A stretch of 5,101 nt of DNA from assembly GCA_002428405.1 (NCBI GenBank), contig DIWD01000080.1, positions 1 through 5,101 of the forward strand. The letters run 5' to 3'. The notes under the pieces are model-generated. The model did not search any database. It was not told the origin of the DNA and saw nothing but the letters and a program-made list of their open reading frames with translations. The DNA is from a bacterium UBA6115. Lineage in GTDB: Bacteria; Bacillota_A; Clostridia; Christensenellales; Aristaeellaceae. Positions 1 to 5,101 of the stretch are shown here, piece by piece (position 1 is the stretch's first letter; every line of letters starts with the position of its first letter). Made by a program: the position numbers and the translations under genes.

Positions 1-1118
1 GGGATGTTCATCAGGATGCCCGTCGCGATGAGCATCAGGTAGGGGATGCCGATCCAGATGTTGATGATGATGATGGTGACCCGCGCCCAGGCGCCGTCCG
101 TCCAGAAAGGCAGGGCCCTGTCGATCCACCCCCATTTGAGCAGGTAGCTGTTGATCAGGCCGTCCGCCGCGAACATCCTGGACACATACAGGAGGCTGAC
201 AAACTGCGGGATGGCGATGCTCATCACCAGGATGGTCCGCCACAGTTTCTTGAGTTTGATGCCCTTTTTATTGATCATGATGGCCACCATCATCCCCAGG
301 AAATAATTGAGGAAGGTGGCGAAGAGAGCCCAGATCAGCGTCCAGAGCAGCACCTGGGAAAAGGTGGAGCCGTAATTGCCGCTGCCCGAGGAAAGCATGG
401 CGCGGAAGTTGGCCAGTCCCACCCAGGAGAACAGCTTGCCGGGGGGCTGGTGCGTCCTGTCAAAGTTGGTAAAAGCCACCAGCACCATAAAGACAATGGG
501 CAGGATGGTAAAGACGAAGATCCCCAATGTAGGGAGCGCCAGCAGGGTCTTGTGGAACTGGTTGTCCGCCAGCGCCGCCAGGTCTTCCTTGCCGGGTTTC
601 AGTTTCTTGCCGCTCTTCAGGATCCCCTGGGCGATCCGGTTCTGCCGGACGTTCACACGCCAGGTATAGAGGAAGGCAACGATGAAAAACAGGGTGAGGA
701 CGCCGTAGAGCAGGATAAAGAAGCTGTTGTCCCCGTATACGGTCACACGGCCCTGCTTGATGGTCTCCACGGTGCCCAGTGTCCCCAGCTTGGACAGGTA
801 CACCCAGCCGAAGGTCAGCATGTACAGGATGAACACAGCCTGGAAGAGGAGGAACAGGATGCCCCGGAGGAACTGCCCCCGGGCGATGGAGCCAAATCCC
901 ATCACAAAGTAGGAGATGCGGGTCTTCCAGTCGCCCTTCACAAAGGTTTCCGCCAGGTCCTTAAGGTCCAGGGCTGCCGATTGAAAGAAATGGACCGCTG
1001 CCCCCCACAGCTTCATCAACCCCTTAATGAACCTCCCAGGCAGTTTGGTAAAAAACCCAGCGAAGTTATGGAGCAGGCGGGCGCCCTTGCCCATTTTCAG
1101 GTATTCCAGATCAGCCAT
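1..1118 (-). CDS. MalF/GanP-type sugar ABC transporter permease (partial, C-terminus beyond left edge)
   Basis: Inner-membrane permease of a CUT1 (maltose/oligosaccharide) ABC importer. It would pair with a second, MalG/GanQ-type permease and pass sugar from the binding protein encoded just upstream. The frame is open from ATG at 1118 to the window edge (372 full codons). My translation starts MADLEYLKMG. By hydrophobicity I see membrane segments near residues 83-106, 132-152, 191-216, 254-282, 293-313 and 346-369. The family-typical stretch LPTLGIFVFTILPI is at 195-208 and IPQFVSLLYV at 303-312. The reading ends at GILMNI, immediately before where the ATPase-contacting EAA loop should lie, so roughly 60-90 residues are missing. 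The first ~80 residues form a basic, cytoplasmic-looking extension ahead of segment 1. I chose this start because the two ATGs just upstream (1129 and 1123) are in another frame that stops after ten codons. The Shine-Dalgarno match is only AGGGA with a 10-base gap, or GGTGA with 4, much weaker than that of the binding-protein gene. Maltodextrin and galacto-oligosaccharide permeases look alike at this level. Confidence 0.9.
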   Translation of the reverse strand, partial: MADLEYLKMGKGARLLHNFAGFFTKLPGRFIKGLMKLWGAAVHFFQSAALDLKDLAETFVKGDWKTRISYFVMGFGSIARGQFLRGILFLLFQAVFILYMLTFGWVYLSKLGTLGTVETIKQGRVTVYGDNSFFILLYGVLTLFFIVAFLYTWRVNVRQNRIAQGILKSGKKLKPGKEDLAALADNQFHKTLLALPTLGIFVFTILPIVFMVLVAFTNFDRTHQPPGKLFSWVGLANFRAMLSSGSGNYGSTFSQVLLWTLIWALFATFLNYFLGMMVAIMINKKGIKLKKLWRTILVMSIAIPQFVSLLYVSRMFAADGLINSYLLKWGWIDRALPFWTDGAWARVTIIIINIWIGIPYLMLIATGILMNI

Positions 1119-1203
1119 GCCATCACCATCCCTGCTGTGTCGTTAAGGCCGGATGAAAAATGCGGGCTGGGGGCGGAACGCCCCCAGCCCACTGGAGAAA
1201 AGG
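1119..1203 (-). other. Intergenic spacer between binding protein and permease
   Basis: This 85-base gap holds the terminator-like hairpin described separately and a short leader with a weak ribosome site for the permease. I see no convincing sigma-A promoter between the hairpin and the permease start, so permease expression probably depends on read-through. Confidence 0.7.
1156..1192 (-). terminator. Intrinsic terminator-like hairpin after the sugar-binding-protein gene
   Basis: Read on the minus strand, the perfect 12-base arms GGGCTGGGGGCG (1190-1179) and CGCCCCCAGCCC (1175-1164) enclose a 3-base loop TTC. A U-G and a G-C pair extend the stem to 14 bp (1192 to 1162). After one A it runs straight into TTTTT (1160-1156). 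The stem starts about a dozen bases after the TAA of the binding-protein gene. The T-run lies only on the minus-strand side, so this is oriented for the leftward transcript. The permease must still be transcribed, so it probably acts as a partial terminator, an mRNA 3'-end stabiliser, or both. Comparable hairpins (REP sequences) separate malE from malF in E. coli. The structure is seen directly; its efficiency is inferred. Confidence 0.78.
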
Positions 1204-2427
1204 TTACTTGGAGACCAGGCCGATGCAGATGTCCTGGAAGCCCTGCAGCCGCTCCAGCAGCTGGGCGTCGGTCAGGTCGTTGAGTTTGCCAGAGATCACG
1301 TCATCGCCCAGACCGGTGGCCGTGCCCCAGTAATCTCCGGGGTACTGGCCCTGGCCGAAGCTGAAGTTCAATTGGGCGGCAAGTGCTGAGAGGGCCGGAT
1401 CCGCCTTCACGGCATCCAGTTGCTGGGCCTGCAGGTTGGAGGGGCCCCAGCCGTATTCCGTAAAGCGGGCAGCCTGTACGTCAAAGGAAGTTAGATACAG
1501 TGCCAGCGCGTCGCAGGCGGCCAGCTTGGCCTCATCGATCTGGGGCTTGACGCCCAGCATCTTGAAGCCGCCGAAACCGCTCATCTGGTAGGTCTGGCCG
1601 TCCACGGTGAAGGTAGGCAGCTTGGCCGCGGCGTAGTTCTCCCCGAAGGTCGCCTGTACAGTCGCTGCATCCCAGGTGCCGCTCACCAGGGCGGCATGGT
1701 TGGAAGCATTGGCTGCCTGGGAGCCGTTGACGAAGGCGGGGCTCTTGTTCAGCGCGATCATGGCTTTCAGCGCGGCGACGCCCTTGTCGGAGGCGTAGTC
1801 GATGTTGGCCTTCACCAGGTTGCCGTCATTGTCCACGTCATAGGTCAGCGTGGCGCCGGTGCCGAAGAAGAAAGCGGTCTGGTACCAGCCGGAGTTGATC
1901 TCCATGTAGAACTTCTTGCCGGCGGCCTCGACCTGGGCCAGCACACCCTCCAGGGTGGACGGGTCGGTGACGACGGACTTGTCATAGTAGAGGAAGTAGC
2001 CGTTGTCGCTGGTCATCGGATAGGCGTACATCAATTCGCCCAGTGTGACAGCAGCGACAGAGCCGCCGTCGTTTTCCGCGGCGACGATCTCGGCGTTCTC
2101 AGGGGACAGTTCGATCAGGGCGCCGGCGGCCACCAGGCGGGCCAGCTGATCCTGGGCGAAGCCGAAGATATCCGCGCCGCCCTCGACGTCGGTGATCATG
2201 TTGGTGGCGGAAGTGCCTTCGCCGACCGGCTCGACCAGGGCGGTCAATCCGGCGTATTCGGGATTGGCGGCCTTGAACTCTTCCACCTTGGCCGTGGTCA
2301 GTTCGACCATGTTGTCGGCGACCCAGATCTTGATCTCGCCGGAAAAGCCCTCGGCAGCGGCGACGCTCACGCCGGTCAGGGACAGCAACAGTGCCATGGA
2401 CAGGACAAGTACGAATAATTTCCTCAT
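1204..2427 (-). CDS. MalE/GanS-type sugar ABC transporter substrate-binding protein
   Basis: Exported receptor (407 residues) that binds an oligosaccharide and delivers it to the permease encoded next. Length and layout fit the CUT1 binding-protein family (SBP_bac_1/8, MalE-like). Recognisable family stretches include EIKIWVADN at 31-39, DIFGFAQDQLARLVAAG at 86-102 (MalE: DIIFWAHDRFG...), YAYPMTSDNGYFLYYDKS at 134-151, SGTWDA at 249-254, LPTFTVDGQ at 270-278 followed by SGFGGFKM, and YWGTATGL at 366-373. Residues 1-25 form a signal peptide (positive MRK, hydrophobic core, likely cut AAA|EG after residue 25). The lipobox position reads LTGV instead of LTGC, so there is no lipid-anchor cysteine, which is odd for a monoderm binding protein. 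The ATG start is fixed by AGGAGG six bases upstream. The gene has its own promoter at 2506-2534 and is followed by a terminator-like hairpin. Galacto-oligosaccharide (GanS) or maltodextrin (MalE/MdxE) specificity cannot be told apart here. Confidence 0.93.
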   Translation of the reverse strand: MRKLFVLVLSMALLLSLTGVSVAAAEGFSGEIKIWVADNMVELTTAKVEEFKAANPEYAGLTALVEPVGEGTSATNMITDVEGGADIFGFAQDQLARLVAAGALIELSPENAEIVAAENDGGSVAAVTLGELMYAYPMTSDNGYFLYYDKSVVTDPSTLEGVLAQVEAAGKKFYMEINSGWYQTAFFFGTGATLTYDVDNDGNLVKANIDYASDKGVAALKAMIALNKSPAFVNGSQAANASNHAALVSGTWDAATVQATFGENYAAAKLPTFTVDGQTYQMSGFGGFKMLGVKPQIDEAKLAACDALALYLTSFDVQAARFTEYGWGPSNLQAQQLDAVKADPALSALAAQLNFSFGQGQYPGDYWGTATGLGDDVISGKLNDLTDAQLLERLQGFQDICIGLVSK

Positions 2428-2433
2428 AGGAGT

Positions 2434-2439
2434 CCTCCT
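2434..2439 (-). promoter_or_regulatory. Ribosome binding site of the binding-protein gene
   Basis: A full-consensus AGGAGG lies six bases before the ATG at 2427. It fixes the start and predicts strong translation. It is markedly better than the sites in front of the permease and the galactanase in the same window. Confidence 0.88.
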
Positions 2440-2443
2440 CTTA

Positions 2444-2463
2444 CTTGAGCGTTTTCACTCAAG
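2444..2463 (-). promoter_or_regulatory. Leader hairpin directly upstream of the Shine-Dalgarno site
   Basis: On the minus strand the arms CTTGAGTG and CGCTCAAG close an AAAA tetraloop. This gives 8 bp including one U-G pair. Because the U-G pair forms only in the leftward RNA (it would be an A-C mismatch on the other strand), an RNA role fits better than a DNA operator, though the outer CTTGAG/CTCAAG palindrome could also bind a dimeric repressor. It ends four bases before AGGAGG, so it leaves the ribosome site open. It may stabilise the message or keep the start region unfolded. Confidence 0.55.
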
Positions 2464-2473
2464 ATTTATTGTG

Positions 2474-2496
2474 GATAAGGCCGAATTGCCTTTATC
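2474..2496 (-). repeat. Imperfect inverted repeat at the predicted transcript start (operator or 5' hairpin)
   Basis: The minus-strand arms GATAAAGGC and GCCTTATC flank AATTCG. They form 8 pairs with a single bulged base. The repeat begins about three bases after the predicted start of the binding-protein transcript (near 2499). That is a classic place for a repressor operator. As RNA it would be a 5'-terminal hairpin. No T-run follows, so it is not a terminator. No known regulator site was recognised. Confidence 0.5.
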
Positions 2497-2505
2497 GCTG
2501 ATTGG

Positions 2506-2534
2506 ATTATACCCTTCCTGGGTGAATCTGTCCA
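2506..2534 (-). promoter_or_regulatory. Sigma-A-type promoter for the binding-protein/permease genes
   Basis: On the minus strand the -35 box TGGACA (2534-2529, five of six consensus bases) is separated by exactly 17 bases from a perfect -10 box TATAAT (2511-2506). Transcription would start near 2499, giving a leader of about 72 bases before the ATG at 2427. It lies in the gap after the galactanase gene and points the same way. The transporter genes can therefore be expressed independently of, or more strongly than, the upstream glycosidase genes. The boxes are seen directly; activity is inferred. Confidence 0.75.
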
Positions 2535-2546
2535 TTATATTTCCAT

Positions 2547-5101
<2,555 letters not shown>

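Larger units (their letters stand above)
2428..2546 (-). other. Regulatory intergenic region between galactanase and binding-protein genes
   Basis: This gap is AT-richer than the flanking genes. In transcription order it holds the promoter, the inverted repeat at the transcript start, the leader hairpin and the AGGAGG site, each listed separately. No intrinsic terminator with a T-run follows the galactanase stop, so read-through from the glycosidase genes into the transporter genes is possible. Confidence 0.7.

Noticed and set aside
62..76. Run of GATGAT triplets
   Set aside because: It encodes consecutive isoleucines in a membrane helix of the permease; short and explained by coding.
1097..1129. 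Ten-codon upstream frame (ATG at 1129) overlapping the permease start
   Set aside because: Too short and without conservation data; most likely chance, though it could slightly affect permease initiation.
450..1283. Long plus-strand open frame opposite the permease
   Set aside because: It lies antisense to a well-supported membrane protein, has no family-like content (many Gln, His, Pro runs) and no ribosome site; it is a by-product of GC-biased codons.
1696..2418. Plus-strand open frame of 240 codons opposite the binding-protein gene
   Set aside because: Gly/Val-rich mirror of the sense codons, no recognisable domain and no promoter or Shine-Dalgarno site.
2428..2439. Shine-Dalgarno sequestration by AGGA/TCCT pairing around the ribosome site
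   Set aside because: Only 4 bp with a 4-base loop; too weak to be expected to control translation.
2444..2463. CcpA cre site in the palindrome upstream of the binding-protein gene
   Set aside because: The central CG is too close to the TG half (two bases rather than four), so the cre pattern does not fit.
2534..2539. Second TATAAT on the minus strand at the end of the galactanase gene
   Set aside because: The best -35 candidates at 16-18 bases match the consensus poorly; the promoter at 2506-2534 is much better.

Overview
The window reads as part of one leftward (minus-strand) carbohydrate-use locus from a fairly GC-rich monoderm bacterium. The AGGAGG ribosome site, the CUT1 sugar-importer gene style, and best family matches to the gan and mdx systems of Firmicutes point to Bacillota, most likely a gut or rumen Clostridia lineage. 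The lineage is an inference from style; there is no marker gene here. All four protein genes lie on the minus strand, so transcription runs from the right edge to the left edge.

In transcription order: (1) 5101-4472, the C-terminal part of a GH13 alpha-amylase-family enzyme, cut by the window edge. (2) 4475-2547, a secreted GH53 arabinogalactan endo-beta-1,4-galactanase. Its GTG start overlaps the previous stop, and it carries an Ig-like domain and a putative carbohydrate-binding domain behind the catalytic barrel. (3) A 119-base gap (2428-2546) with a near-consensus sigma-A promoter, two potential hairpins and a strong Shine-Dalgarno site. (4) 2427-1204, a MalE/GanS-type sugar-binding protein that lacks the lipoprotein cysteine. 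(5) An 85-base gap (1119-1203) with a strong terminator-like hairpin. (6) 1118-1, a MalF/GanP-type permease, cut by the left edge just before its EAA loop.

Functionally, the GH53 enzyme would cut the beta-1,4-galactan side chains of pectin outside the cell. The binding protein and permease, with a second permease and an ATPase that are not in the window, would import short oligosaccharides. The same gene set (GH53 plus a CUT1 importer) makes up the ganSPQAB operon of Bacillus subtilis, although the gene order here differs. The GH13 neighbour acts on alpha-glucans, so the importer's true substrate (galacto-oligosaccharides, maltodextrins or both) cannot be decided from sequence alone.

I found no clearly novel system. 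The most interesting signals are regulatory. The binding-protein gene has its own promoter and a structured leader, and a terminator hairpin stands between it and the permease. This layout would favour binding protein over permease. The binding protein's lost lipobox cysteine is the main protein-level oddity.
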